A stretch of 33,121 nucleotides of DNA from Lysobacterales bacterium (lineage in GTDB: Bacteria; Pseudomonadota; Gammaproteobacteria; Steroidobacterales; Steroidobacteraceae): assembly GCA_003819815.1 (NCBI GenBank), contig RPQJ01000028.1, positions 1 through 33,121 of the forward strand. Reading direction: 5' to 3'. A program made the position numbers and the translations under genes. The notes below the pieces were generated by a model. That model saw only the letters and a program-made list of their open reading frames with translations, was not told the origin of the DNA and made no database searches. Of this stretch, positions 23,779 through 33,121 are shown piece by piece; the stretch's first letter is position 1, and each line of letters opens with the position of its first letter.

Positions 23779-24573
23779 ATGCGTCTTCCCCTGCTCACGA
23801 CCTTCGCTCTCACCCTCGTCGCCGCGCTTGCCGCGCCGTCCGGGGTTCTCGCCCAGGACAAGGCTGCAAAGCCTGCGGCAGCGACGCTCGCCGCGAAGAC
23901 CGTCGTGCCGGCCGACGTGCGTGCACGCGTGGTCGCGAAGATTCCCGGCGCCCGTCCCGAGGACGTCGCGGCGTCGCCGATCCCGGGCCTCTACGAAGTG
24001 ACGATGGGCGGCCTGATCGCCTACGTGAGCGCGGACGGCAAGTACCTGCTGAGCGGCAACGTCTACGACCTCGATACCCAGGTGAACCTCACCGCGTCCC
24101 GGCTCAATGCCGCGCGCGCCAAGGCACTCGCGGCCGCGCCGACGGACCAGATGATCATCTTCCCGGCTGCGAACCCGAAGATGACGGTGACGGTGTTCAC
24201 GGACATCGATTGCAGCTTCTGCCGCAAGTTCCACGGCCACATCGCGGACATGAACAAGGCGGGCGTGACGGTGCGCTACATGATGTTCCCGCGCACGGGC
24301 CCGGGCACGGAGTCGTGGCGCAAGGCCGAGGCGGTTTGGTGCTCGGCCGACCGGCGCGACGCGCTCACGCGGGCGAAGCGGGGCGAAGAGGTCAAGGGCA
24401 AGCCGTGCGCTGGCGCCACGTCGATCAAGACGCAGTACGGGATGGGCGAGGAGCTCGGCGTCGAGGGGACGCCGGCGGTGTTCACCCAGGGCGGCGACTA
24501 CGTCGGCGGGTACCTGACGGCCGACCAGCTCGTGCAGGTCGTGCAGCAGTCGCAGAAAGCCTCGACCCGCTGA
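23779..24573 (+). CDS. dsbC: Thiol:disulfide interchange protein DsbC
   Basis: A periplasmic disulfide isomerase of 264 residues. It has a clear Sec signal peptide with cleavage likely after VLA (residue 25), an N-terminal dimerisation domain with GLYEVTMGGLIAYVSADGKYLLSGN, and a thioredoxin-like domain with active site CSFC (145-148). The cis-Pro loop is GTPAVF, and a second Cys pair (WCSADRR and GKPCAG) corresponds to the structural disulfide of E. coli DsbC. CSFC replaces the E. coli CGYC. It follows xerD by 120 nt, a conserved gammaproteobacterial neighbourhood, and is convergent with fdxA. Confidence 0.94.
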   Translation: MRLPLLTTFALTLVAALAAPSGVLAQDKAAKPAAATLAAKTVVPADVRARVVAKIPGARPEDVAASPIPGLYEVTMGGLIAYVSADGKYLLSGNVYDLDTQVNLTASRLNAARAKALAAAPTDQMIIFPAANPKMTVTVFTDIDCSFCRKFHGHIADMNKAGVTVRYMMFPRTGPGTESWRKAEAVWCSADRRDALTRAKRGEEVKGKPCAGATSIKTQYGMGEELGVEGTPAVFTQGGDYVGGYLTADQLVQVVQQSQKASTR

Positions 24574-24615
24574 CGCGCCGGCCGCGCGCGGCCCGGCGGC
24601 GGTCCCGGGCCCGGT

Positions 24616-24939
24616 TCAGCGCTCGAGGAAGCCGAGCTTGCCCGTGCGGCCGTCCCAGTCCTTCGCGTCGGCGGGCGCTTCCTTCTTCTCCGTGATCACC
24701 GGCCACTGCTTCGCGAGTTCGGCATTGAGTGCCTTGAACTGCTGCTGATCGTCCGGCAGTTCCTCTTCGGAGAAGATCGCCTGCGCCGGGCACTCGGGCT
24801 CGCAGAGCGTGCAGTCGATGCACTCGTCCGGATCGATGACCAGCATGTTCGGCCCCTCGTGGAAGCAGTCCACCGGACACACTTCCACGCAGTCCATGTA
24901 TTTGCACCTGATGCAGTTTTCCGTGACGACGAAGGTCAT
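24616..24939 (-). CDS. fdxA: Seven-iron ferredoxin FdxA
   Basis: A 107-residue cytosolic ferredoxin of the Azotobacter FdI type, with one 3Fe-4S and one 4Fe-4S cluster. Two Cys motifs are visible: [18 protein letters not shown] near the N-terminus and [17 protein letters not shown]. The C-terminal extension ([11 protein letters not shown]...LGFLER) is characteristic of FdxA rather than short 8Fe ferredoxins. Electron partners are unknown. The ATG at 24939 lies 97 nt downstream of the Nudix gene on the same strand and has GGGAGCG upstream. Confidence 0.95.
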   Translation of the reverse strand: MTFVVTENCIRCKYMDCVEVCPVDCFHEGPNMLVIDPDECIDCTLCEPECPAQAIFSEEELPDDQQQFKALNAELAKQWPVITEKKEAPADAKDWDGRTGKLGFLER

Positions 24940-25036
24940 CGGCTCGCTCCCGGATCTTCAGAGATCTCGCAGCCCGGCCGGCCGGCCGGGGGACGCGCAT
25001 TCTGCCAAAGCAGGGCCTGACGCTGCAAAGAGACGC

Positions 25037-25585
25037 TCATCGGCCACCCGGCCGGCGCAGGTCGATCGCGGTGAAGTGGTGGCGCTCCTCACCGTCGCGC
25101 CGGTCCTCGAGGTAGCGGCGCAGGGCGAACTCGACGCTGCGGAACGCGATGTCCGCCCACGGGATCTCCGCTTCGTCGTAGAGCTCGACTTCCAGGCTTT
25201 CCTCGCCGACGCCATAGTCCGGATGGGGCAGCCGCGCCCGGAACGTCACGTGGACCTGGTCCGCGTGCAGGACGTGCACGACCGCCAGCAGCGAACCGAC
25301 CTCGACGTCCGCCATTGCTTCCTCGATCGATTCGCGCCGCGCGGCTTCCTGGGTCGTCTCGCCGTTCTCCATGAAGCCGGCCGGGATCGTCCAGTAGCCG
25401 CGGCGAGGCTCGATGGCGCGGCGGCAGAGCAGGATCCGGCCCTGGTGCTCGGGCACGCAGCCCGCGATGATGCGGGGATTCTGGTAGTGAACGGTGCCAC
25501 AGGCCGTGCAGACGTGCCGGGGGCGGTGGTCGCCCTCCGGTACCCGGATCGTCACAGGCTGGCCGCAGTGGGAACAGAAGTTCAT
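25037..25585 (-). CDS. Nudix hydrolase with N-terminal zinc ribbon
   Basis: A 182-residue Nudix protein whose N-terminus is a zinc ribbon (Cys4, Cys7, Cys26, Cys29). The Nudix box spans 70-92: Gly70, Glu76, Arg84-Glu85 and Glu88-Glu89 are present, but Met91 replaces the usual Gly. GYWTIPAGFMENGE is typical of this NudC-related subgroup, which often hydrolyses NADH or ADP-ribose derivatives; the substrate here is not identified. The ATG lies only 13 nt after the CCA end of tRNA-Leu on the same strand. It is therefore probably expressed from the tRNA transcript; AAGAG directly after CCA is the only ribosome-binding candidate. Confidence 0.9.
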   Translation of the reverse strand: MNFCSHCGQPVTIRVPEGDHRPRHVCTACGTVHYQNPRIIAGCVPEHQGRILLCRRAIEPRRGYWTIPAGFMENGETTQEAARRESIEEAMADVEVGSLLAVVHVLHADQVHVTFRARLPHPDYGVGEESLEVELYDEAEIPWADIAFRSVEFALRRYLEDRRDGEERHHFTAIDLRRPGGR

Positions 25586-25598
25586 CGCGAACGCTCTT

Positions 25599-25685
25599 TG
25601 GTGCCGGGAGAGGGAATCGAACCCTCACGATGTCGCCATCGCCGGATTTTGAGTCCGGTGCGTCTACCAGTTCCGCCATCCCGGC
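25599..25685 (-). tRNA. tRNA-Leu (anticodon CAA)
   Basis: An 87-nt class II tRNA with encoded CCA. The acceptor GCCGGGA pairs with TCCCGGC, followed by A and CCA. The D-loop region has GGCGGAACTGGTAGACGC. The anticodon stem CCGGA/TCCGG holds loop CTCAAAA, giving CAA, which reads UUG. A long variable arm (CGATGGCGACATCG) is present, and the T arm has GGTTCGATTCC. Confidence 0.97.
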
Positions 25686-25696
25686 ACGGGGCGGCA

Positions 25697-25780
25697 AGCT
25701 TACCCGATCGTCGTCTAGAGAGTTAAAAATCTATTAAAAACAAAGTAATAGACACTGATATTCGAGTGAATAATACGCAA
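25697..25780 (-). promoter_or_regulatory. tRNA-Leu promoter region with AT-rich upstream element
   Basis: A sharp AT-rich stretch (about 25720-25780) stands out in this GC-rich window. On the minus strand TTAACT (25726-25721), an 18-bp spacer and TAAGCT (25702-25697) form a plausible weak promoter, followed by a GC-rich discriminator and the tRNA. The A/T runs upstream (TTTTTAATAG, TTTGTTTTTAA) resemble an UP element. The remaining bases to 25850 hold no recognisable gene. Confidence 0.5.
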
Positions 25781-25851
25781 TCTCCTGCGGCTGGACGGCC
25801 CCGCGACACCGGAACCGTGACCTCCCCGCGTGCGTCCGGGACGGAACCCAT

Positions 25852-25857
25852 TACAAT
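25852..25857 (+). promoter_or_regulatory. Probable -10 element for the L,D-transpeptidase-like gene
   Basis: TACAAT matches the -10 consensus at five of six positions, 67 bases before the ATG. No clear -35 is present 17 bp upstream. Confidence 0.4.
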
Positions 25858-25924
25858 CCCCCCGGTCATAGCAGCGTCTCGTCGCCCGTGGGCGGCTCTG
25901 GTTCACCGCACGGAGAGTGCTCGC

Positions 25925-26635
25925 ATGCGACGACGGCCCTGGCCGACGCTGTTGATTCTTTTCGCGCTGGCCGGTCCGGCTGCCGCCGAAGCACCACTCG
26001 CCACCCAGCTCGCGGCGGCAGCACCCGCCGCCGATCCGCAGGTGATCACGCTCGCCACGCGCGCCGCGGAGTGCGCGCGCCGCAAGGGACTGCTCGAAGG
26101 GTTCCGCCACCTCGCCGTCATCGATTATTCGCGTCCGTCGACCGAGCCCCGCCTCTGGGTGTTCGACGTCGAGCGGCGGCGTCTCGTGTTCCAGGAGCTC
26201 GTCGCGCACGGCCGCAACACCGGCGAGAAGGCGGCCGAGCGCTTCTCGAACGTCGAGGGCAGCAAGATGTCGAGCCTCGGCCTGTTCCAGACCACCGAGA
26301 CGTACTACGGGTCGAACGGCTACTCGCTGCGCATGCGCGGGCTCGATGCAGGCTTCAACGACAACGCGCTCGCCCGCGCGATCGTCATGCACGGCGCGCC
26401 GTACGTGAGCGAGGCGATCGCGGAGCGCCTCGGCCGGCTCGGCCGCAGCTGGGGTTGTCCCGCCGTGCGCCAGGAAGTCGCCCGTACCGTGATCGATACC
26501 CTGAAGGGCGGGGCGCTGCTCTTCGCCTATTTCCCCGACCGCAAGTGGCTCAAGGAATCGCCGATGCTCCAGTGCGGAGACGCGGCGCCAGGCCGCGTGG
26601 CGGTCGCGCAGCCCGCAGGATCCACCCAGGGCTGA
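25925..26635 (+). CDS. Exported murein L,D-transpeptidase-like protein (YkuD_2 type)
   Basis: A 236-residue protein with a Sec signal peptide (RRRPWPTLLILFALAGPAAAEA) and a single catalytic domain of the YkuD_2 family. Family signs are FRHLAVIDYSRPSTEPRLWVFD, VAHGRNTGEKAAERFSN, the His156 segment IVMHGAPYVSE and the Cys178 segment RSWGCPAV. In related enzymes this Cys attacks peptidoglycan stem peptides, but this subgroup is little studied and activity is not established. The ATG at 25925 is chosen over the longer open frame because CGGAGAG lies upstream and the signal peptide starts here. It stands alone, ending before a strong hairpin. Confidence 0.86.
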   Translation: MRRRPWPTLLILFALAGPAAAEAPLATQLAAAAPAADPQVITLATRAAECARRKGLLEGFRHLAVIDYSRPSTEPRLWVFDVERRRLVFQELVAHGRNTGEKAAERFSNVEGSKMSSLGLFQTTETYYGSNGYSLRMRGLDAGFNDNALARAIVMHGAPYVSEAIAERLGRLGRSWGCPAVRQEVARTVIDTLKGGALLFAYFPDRKWLKESPMLQCGDAAPGRVAVAQPAGSTQG

Positions 26636-26642
26636 CCTTCCT

Positions 26643-26677
26643 GCGGCGGAGCCGGCCCGACGGCCGGGCTCCGCCGC
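26643..26677 (+). terminator. Strong GC hairpin between the L,D-transpeptidase gene and queA
   Basis: GCGGCGGAGCC (26643-26653) pairs perfectly with GGCTCCGCCGC (26667-26677). GGCC/GGCC inside adds four pairs around a CGAC loop, with one bulged G. It starts 8 bases after the stop codon. Only GCCTCTGCT follows, so the U-tract is poor, but the stem stability makes a termination or mRNA-protection role likely. Confidence 0.5.
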
Positions 26678-26682
26678 GCCTC

Positions 26683-26691
26683 TGCTAGCAT
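26683..26691 (+). promoter_or_regulatory. Extended -10 element next to the queA start (leaderless transcript likely)
   Basis: TGCTAGCAT provides TGn plus TAGCAT. The -10 ends 9 bases before the queA ATG, so transcription would begin at or within 1-3 bases of the start codon. No Shine-Dalgarno sequence precedes the ATG. Confidence 0.45.
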
Positions 26692-26700
26692 GCGCGCCCC

Positions 26701-28904
<2,204 letters not shown>

Positions 28905-28940
28905 GGGACCCTGACGGGGCCCGTTCACAGGAGTCCTTCG

Positions 28941-29270
28941 ATGGAGTGGTTGATTCCCACCGCCTTGGCACAGTCCGCCGGCGGCTCGCAGCCCAATGCC
29001 TTCGTACAGCTGCTGCCGCTCGTCCTCATCTTCGTCGTGTTCTACTTCATGCTGATCCGGCCGCAGGCCAGGCGCGCGAAGGAACACAAGGCCATGGTAG
29101 CGGCGCTCGGGGTCGGCGACGAGGTCGTCACGAGCGGCGGCATGCTCGGCAAGGTCACGGAGACCGGCGACCAGTTCCTGACCGTCGAGATCGCCGACGG
29201 CGTTCGGGTCAAGGTCCAGCGACACACGGTCGCGAGCGTCCTGCCGAAGGGCACGATCAAGACCGCCTGA
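28941..29270 (+). CDS. yajC: Preprotein translocase subunit YajC
   Basis: A 109-residue inner-membrane accessory protein of the SecDF complex. One transmembrane segment (VQLLPLVLIFVVFYFMLIRPQ) is followed by the family motif RPQARRAKEHKAMVAALGVGDEVVTSGG and a short cytosolic domain. The ATG is preceded by AGGAG. It is 19 nt from secD and follows tgt with its own promoter. Confidence 0.97.
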   Translation: MEWLIPTALAQSAGGSQPNAFVQLLPLVLIFVVFYFMLIRPQARRAKEHKAMVAALGVGDEVVTSGGMLGKVTETGDQFLTVEIADGVRVKVQRHTVASVLPKGTIKTA

Positions 29271-29289
29271 GTCCCGAGGAAACCTTCGC

Positions 29290-31149
29290 ATGCACAGTTA
29301 CCCGGCCTGGCGAGTCTGGCTGGTCGCGATCGTCGTGGCGCTCGGACTGCTGTTCGCGCTGCCGAACGTCTTCGGCGAGGCCCCGTCCCTGCACCTCTCT
29401 CGCGAGGACCGCGCGCCGTTCAACCCGGAGATGCGCGCAGCCGTCGAGGGCATCCTCGGCGCCAAGGGCGTGTCCGTCGACGCCGGGTGGCTCGAGGAGG
29501 ATCGCCTCGTGCTGCGCTTCGAGACACTGGAGCAGCAGGCGGCGGCACGAGCGGCGATCCGCGAGGCGGCGCCCGACGAATACCTCGTCGCGCTCTCGCA
29601 GGAATCGCGCATGCCGGGGTGGATGCGCGCCATCGGGCTGCGCCCGATGAACCTCGGTCTCGACCTGCGGGGCGGCGTCTACTTCCTGTACGAGGTCGAC
29701 GTCGCGGGTGCGGTGAAGCAGCTGATCGCGGGGATGGAGCGCGACTACCGCACGCTACTCCGCAACGAACGGATCCAGTACACCGGCATCGAGGCCCTCG
29801 GCAACGACGGCGTCCGCATCGAGCTCAAGAACGGGGCCGATGCCGACCGGGTGACCACGCTGCTGCGCCAGCGCGACCCGAACCTGCGCCTCGAGGCGGC
29901 CACGCTCGGCGAGGGCGGCTCCGTCACGGTCCGTCTGACGCCGGACCAGATCCGCCAGCGGCAGGACTTCGCCATCCAGCAGAACATCACGACGCTGCGC
30001 AATCGCGTCGACGAGCTCGGCGTGACCGAGCCGATCGTCGCCCGCCAGGGCGTCGATCGCATCACCGTCCAGCTGCCCGGAGTGCAGGACCCGAACGAGG
30101 CGCTGCGGGTGCTCGGTGCGACCGCAACGCTCGAGTTCCGCCTGGTCGACGACCAGAACGACGCGGTCCAGGCCGAGCAGACCGGCCGGGCGCCGCTCGG
30201 CTCGAGGCTCTACCAGCGCCGCGAGGGCGGGTCGGTGCTTCTGAAGCGCGACATGATCGTCTCGGGCGAGCAGCTCGTCGATGCGAGTTCCGGGTTCTCC
30301 GAGGGCCAGCCGGCGGTGTTCGTCACGCTCGACGCCCGGGGCGCCGCCGAGATGCTCGCGACCACGCGGGAGAACCTCGGCCAGCCGATGGCCGTCGTGT
30401 TCATCGAGAAGAAGCGGGTGGCCGAGGACCAGCCCTGCCGCGGGGTGCGGTCCGGCAACGAGTGCACCGAGGAGGAAGTCATCAGCGTCGCGACGATCCG
30501 CGGCGTGTTCAGCAGCAACTTCCAGATCACCGGGCTCCTCGCGGGCGAAGCGCGGGAACTCGCGCTGCTGCTGCGCGCGGGCTCTCTCGCGGCACCGCTC
30601 TACATCGTGGAGCAGCGCACCGTGGGCCCGAGCCTCGGCCAGGACAACGTCACGCGCGGCTTCCAGGCGCTGCTGATCGGCCTCGTCGGGATGTACATCT
30701 TCCTGATGGTCTACTACCGGAAGTTCGGAGTCGCGGCCGCGGTCGTGCTCTTCACGAACATGGTGCTGCTCATCGCGCTCATGTCGCTGCTGCAGGCGAC
30801 GCTGTCGCTGCCGGGCATCGCGGGCATCGTGCTCACGGTCGGCATGGCTGCGGACGCGAACGTGCTGATCTACGAGCGCATACGCGAGGAGTTGCGCAAC
30901 GGCATGAGTCCGCATGCCGCGATCAACGCCGGCTTCGACAAGGCGTTCTCGGCGATCGCGGACTCGAACATCACGACGCTCATCGCGGGCATCGTGCTCT
31001 TCACGTTCGGCACCGGGCCCGTCCGCGGGTTCGCCGTGACGCTGTGCCTCGGCATCCTGACCTCGCTGTTCTCCGCGATCCTTGGCAGCCGCGCGATCAT
31101 CCACCTGGTCTGGGGCCGGCGCCGCAGGCTCGAAGCGCTCCCGATCTGA
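29290..31149 (+). CDS. secD: Protein translocase subunit SecD
   Basis: A 619-residue RND-type membrane protein that, with SecF, uses the proton gradient to aid protein release on the periplasmic side. The first transmembrane segment (VWLVAIVVALGLLFALP) is followed by GLDLRGGVYFLYEV, a large periplasmic region with DELGVTEPIVARQG, then AGSLAAPLYIVEQRTVGPSLGQDN and five further helices containing GIAGIVLTVGMAADANVLIYERIREEL. It is full length. An extra Cys pair, Cys383 and Cys392, lies in the periplasmic domain within a short insert and could form a disulfide. GAGGA precedes the ATG; secF follows after 9 nt. Confidence 0.97.
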   Translation: MHSYPAWRVWLVAIVVALGLLFALPNVFGEAPSLHLSREDRAPFNPEMRAAVEGILGAKGVSVDAGWLEEDRLVLRFETLEQQAAARAAIREAAPDEYLVALSQESRMPGWMRAIGLRPMNLGLDLRGGVYFLYEVDVAGAVKQLIAGMERDYRTLLRNERIQYTGIEALGNDGVRIELKNGADADRVTTLLRQRDPNLRLEAATLGEGGSVTVRLTPDQIRQRQDFAIQQNITTLRNRVDELGVTEPIVARQGVDRITVQLPGVQDPNEALRVLGATATLEFRLVDDQNDAVQAEQTGRAPLGSRLYQRREGGSVLLKRDMIVSGEQLVDASSGFSEGQPAVFVTLDARGAAEMLATTRENLGQPMAVVFIEKKRVAEDQPCRGVRSGNECTEEEVISVATIRGVFSSNFQITGLLAGEARELALLLRAGSLAAPLYIVEQRTVGPSLGQDNVTRGFQALLIGLVGMYIFLMVYYRKFGVAAAVVLFTNMVLLIALMSLLQATLSLPGIAGIVLTVGMAADANVLIYERIREELRNGMSPHAAINAGFDKAFSAIADSNITTLIAGIVLFTFGTGPVRGFAVTLCLGILTSLFSAILGSRAIIHLVWGRRRRLEALPI

Positions 31150-31158
31150 GGCAACGGC

Positions 31159-32094
31159 ATGGAATTCTTCAAGAAGCAGACGAACTTCCGCTTCATGCCG
31201 CTGCGCAAGCGGTGGTATGCGATCTCGGGCATCCTGATCTTCGCGTCGCTCGCGCTGATCGCCGTCCGCGGCCTCAACCTCGGCATCGACTTCACGGGCG
31301 GAGTCGTGCTCGAGCTCAGCTTCCCGCAGGCCGCGAACCTCGACGAGGTCCGCGGAGCGCTCGCGACGGCCGGCCACGGCGACGCGACGGTGCAGAGCTT
31401 CGGGTCGGATCGCGACGTGCTCGTGCGGCTGCTGCCGAAGCCGGGCGAGAACACCGCGCAGGTGGGCCAGGACGTGCTCGCCGCGGTCGAGTCGACGGCG
31501 CCGGGCGTGCAGCTGCGACGCACCGAGGTCGTAGGCGCGCAGATCGGGGCCGAACTCGCCGAACAGGGCGCGCTTGCCGCGCTCTTTTCCTTCCTGCTGA
31601 TCATGGCGTACGTAGCGTTCCGCTTCCAGTGGAAGCTCGGCGTGGGCTCGATCATCGCGGCGCTGCACGATCCGATCCTGGTGCTCGGGTTCTTCGCGGC
31701 GACCCAGCTCACGTTCGACCTGCCGACGCTCGCCGCGATCCTCGCGGTCGTCGGCTATTCGCTCAACGACACCGTGGTCGTGTTCGACCGCATCCGCGAG
31801 CGTTTCGTGATGACGCGCAACCGGAGCCCCGCCGAGACCATCGACCTCGCGATCAACGACACGCTGTCGCGGACGTTGATGACGAGCGTCACGACGCTGA
31901 TCGCGGTCTTCTCGCTGCTCTTCATCGCCGGGGACGTTCTGCGCGGATTCTCGGTCGCGCTCGCCATCGGCGTGTTCGTCGGCACCTACTCGTCGATCTT
32001 CGTGGCGAGCTCGGTGGCGCTCGATCTCAAGCTTTCCGCCCGCGACCTGATGCCCGCCCAGCGGGAGAAGGGCGCGGTCGACGAAATGCCGTGA
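31159..32094 (+). CDS. secF: Protein translocase subunit SecF
   Basis: A 311-residue partner of SecD with six expected transmembrane helices. Family motifs are NLGIDFTGGVVLEL after the first helix, RRTEVVGAQIGAELAEQGALA, VVGYSLNDTVVVFDRIRE (with the conserved Asp) and SVTTLIAVFSLLFIAGDVLRGFS. The ATG follows GAGG, 9 nt after secD. The short 40-nt gap to the next gene has no visible terminator, so read-through into terC is possible. Confidence 0.97.
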   Translation: MEFFKKQTNFRFMPLRKRWYAISGILIFASLALIAVRGLNLGIDFTGGVVLELSFPQAANLDEVRGALATAGHGDATVQSFGSDRDVLVRLLPKPGENTAQVGQDVLAAVESTAPGVQLRRTEVVGAQIGAELAEQGALAALFSFLLIMAYVAFRFQWKLGVGSIIAALHDPILVLGFFAATQLTFDLPTLAAILAVVGYSLNDTVVVFDRIRERFVMTRNRSPAETIDLAINDTLSRTLMTSVTTLIAVFSLLFIAGDVLRGFSVALAIGVFVGTYSSIFVASSVALDLKLSARDLMPAQREKGAVDEMP

Positions 32095-32134
32095 CCCCGT
32101 CGCTGCGGCGGACCGGAGCCGGCGGAGCCCCCTG

Positions 32135-33115
32135 ATGGAACTCGTCTGGGGGGCTTTCCTCGCGTTCTTCCTGACGCTGCTCTTCCTCGACCTGAGCGTG
32201 CTGCATCGGGAGTCGGCGGAGCTCTCGGTCCGGCAGGCGCTCTTCTGGACCGGCGTCTGGGTCAGCGTCGCGATGTCGTTCACTGCCGTGATCTACGGCC
32301 TCTACGAGCACCGCTGGCTCGGGTTCGTGCCCGCCGCCGAGGTCGCGAGCGGCCACGACGCCGTCATCCTGTACGTGACCGGCTACCTGCTCGAGTGGTC
32401 GCTCTCGGTCGACAACATCTTCGTCATCGCGCTGATCTTTGCCTACCTGAGGATCCCGCCGCTCTACCAGTACCGCGTCCTGTTCTGGGGCATCGTCGGC
32501 GCGATCGTGCTGCGCGGCCTCATGATCATCGCCGGGGCCGCGCTGCTGCGGCAGTTCGACTGGATGTTCTACGTCTTCGGCGCGATCCTGCTGCTCTCGG
32601 CGCTCAGGATGCTGCGGGACGACGACGAGGATCGGGACTTCGGCACGAGCTTCCCCGCGCGCCTCGTCCGCCGGTTCGTGCCCGTCACGGAGGAACTCGA
32701 CCGGGCCCGGTTCTTCGTGCGCCGCGACGGCCGGCTGCACGCGACGCCGCTCTTCGTCGCGCTGGTGATGGTCGAGCTCACGGACGTCGTGTTCGCCGTC
32801 GATTCGATCCCGGCGATCCTCGCCGTCACGCGCGACCCGTTCATCGTCTTCACCTCGAACGCGTTCGCGATCCTCGGCCTGCGTTCGCTGTATTTCGCGG
32901 TGGCCGGGCTCATGGCGATGTTCCGCTACCTGAAGTACAGCCTGGTGCTGATCCTCGCGTTCGTCGGCGTGAAGATGCTGCTCGTGAACTTCTACCACGT
33001 GCCCAACCTGGTCTCGCTCGGCATCATCGTCGGGACGCTCGCCGGAGGCGTCGTCGCCTCGCTCTGGGCGACGCGCCGCGAAGAGGCCGCCGGCCGCGCG
33101 TCCGGGCCGCGCTGA
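32135..33115 (+). CDS. TerC-family integral membrane protein (Alx-like)
   Basis: A 326-residue polytopic membrane protein of the TerC/Alx family. Recognisable segments are EWSLSVDNIFVIALIFAYL and VELTDVVFAVDSIPAILAVT, whose acidic residues inside helices are thought to bind metal ions. FLDLSVLHRESAELSVRQAL near the N-terminus and FTSNAFAILGLRSLYF are also typical. Several members export manganese or protect secreted metalloproteins; the older label tellurium resistance is not supported by anything in this window. Length is standard. Seven or more hydrophobic segments are visible. It begins 40 nt after secF on the same strand and lacks a manganese riboswitch in that gap. Confidence 0.92.
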   Translation: MELVWGAFLAFFLTLLFLDLSVLHRESAELSVRQALFWTGVWVSVAMSFTAVIYGLYEHRWLGFVPAAEVASGHDAVILYVTGYLLEWSLSVDNIFVIALIFAYLRIPPLYQYRVLFWGIVGAIVLRGLMIIAGAALLRQFDWMFYVFGAILLLSALRMLRDDDEDRDFGTSFPARLVRRFVPVTEELDRARFFVRRDGRLHATPLFVALVMVELTDVVFAVDSIPAILAVTRDPFIVFTSNAFAILGLRSLYFAVAGLMAMFRYLKYSLVLILAFVGVKMLLVNFYHVPNLVSLGIIVGTLAGGVVASLWATRREEAAGRASGPR

Positions 33116-33121
33116 ACCCGC

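Noticed and set aside
24580-24593. Perfect 14-bp palindrome GGCCGCGCGCGGCC between dsbC and fdxA
   Set aside because: It has no loop and no T-run, and such GC-only palindromes are expected in this composition. It was not called as a terminator.
22711-25685. XerD plus tRNA-Leu as the edge of a genomic island
   Set aside because: The XerD C-terminus and the neighbouring dsbC are those of the housekeeping gene. No repeat of the tRNA 3' end is seen nearby, and the flanking genes are core functions.
32095-32134. A manganese (yybP-ykoY) riboswitch upstream of the TerC-family gene
   Set aside because: The gap is only 40 nt and shows no riboswitch-like structure.

Overview
This is a 33 kb, very GC-rich chromosomal segment from what looks like a free-living, aerobic gammaproteobacterium. 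The evidence is the gene order queA-tgt-yajC-secD-secF, the xerD-dsbC pair, a GDH-180-type NAD-glutamate dehydrogenase, FdxA and ZapE. I cannot fix the order or genus; the acyl-CoA catabolic content would suit a Steroidobacter/Nevskia-like or similar environmental lineage, but that is a guess. Most of the window is ordinary chromosome with tightly packed operons. There are no insertion sequences, phage genes or CRISPR arrays.

Left part (1-3.3 kb, mostly rightward): the 3' end of a FadB/FadJ-type multifunctional beta-oxidation gene, a 300-base intergenic stretch holding a large palindromic repeat, a nitronate monooxygenase-like flavoprotein and an SDR dehydrogenase. The SDR gene meets gpmA tail to tail.

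Central leftward block (3.4-18 kb), read right to left: tetR, thiolase, a FabG-like SDR, an HSD10-like SDR, ETF:ubiquinone oxidoreductase, acetoacetyl-CoA synthetase, zapE and a marR gene. These are followed by the 1607-residue NAD-glutamate dehydrogenase on its own promoter, with a family 2 glycosyltransferase translationally coupled behind it. Divergent from tetR is icmF, the fused B12-dependent isobutyryl-CoA mutase. Two near-identical palindromic operators 18 bp apart lie in the tetR-icmF gap. Together these genes suggest catabolism of branched short-chain acyl-CoAs: skeletal rearrangement by IcmF, 3-hydroxyacyl-CoA oxidation by the SDRs, thiolysis, acetoacetate activation and electron delivery to quinone. 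Glutamate dehydrogenase could drain the glutamate made by branched-chain amino acid transamination (inference).

Right part (21.8-33.1 kb): a PlsC-like acyltransferase, then housekeeping genes: xerD, dsbC, fdxA, a zinc-ribbon Nudix hydrolase, tRNA-Leu(CAA), an L,D-transpeptidase-like exported protein, queA, tgt, yajC, secD, secF and a TerC-family membrane protein. tRNA-Leu lies 13 nt before the Nudix start codon, and queA appears to be leaderless.

The most unusual item is a pair of long palindromic elements, at 617-740 (minus orientation) and 21657-21776 (plus orientation). They share a 54-nt core that can fold into two small hairpins, with compensatory base changes between the copies. Their outer arms are near-perfect inverted repeats within each copy but unrelated in sequence between copies. 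This looks like a dispersed, structure-conserved repeat family with exchangeable arms.
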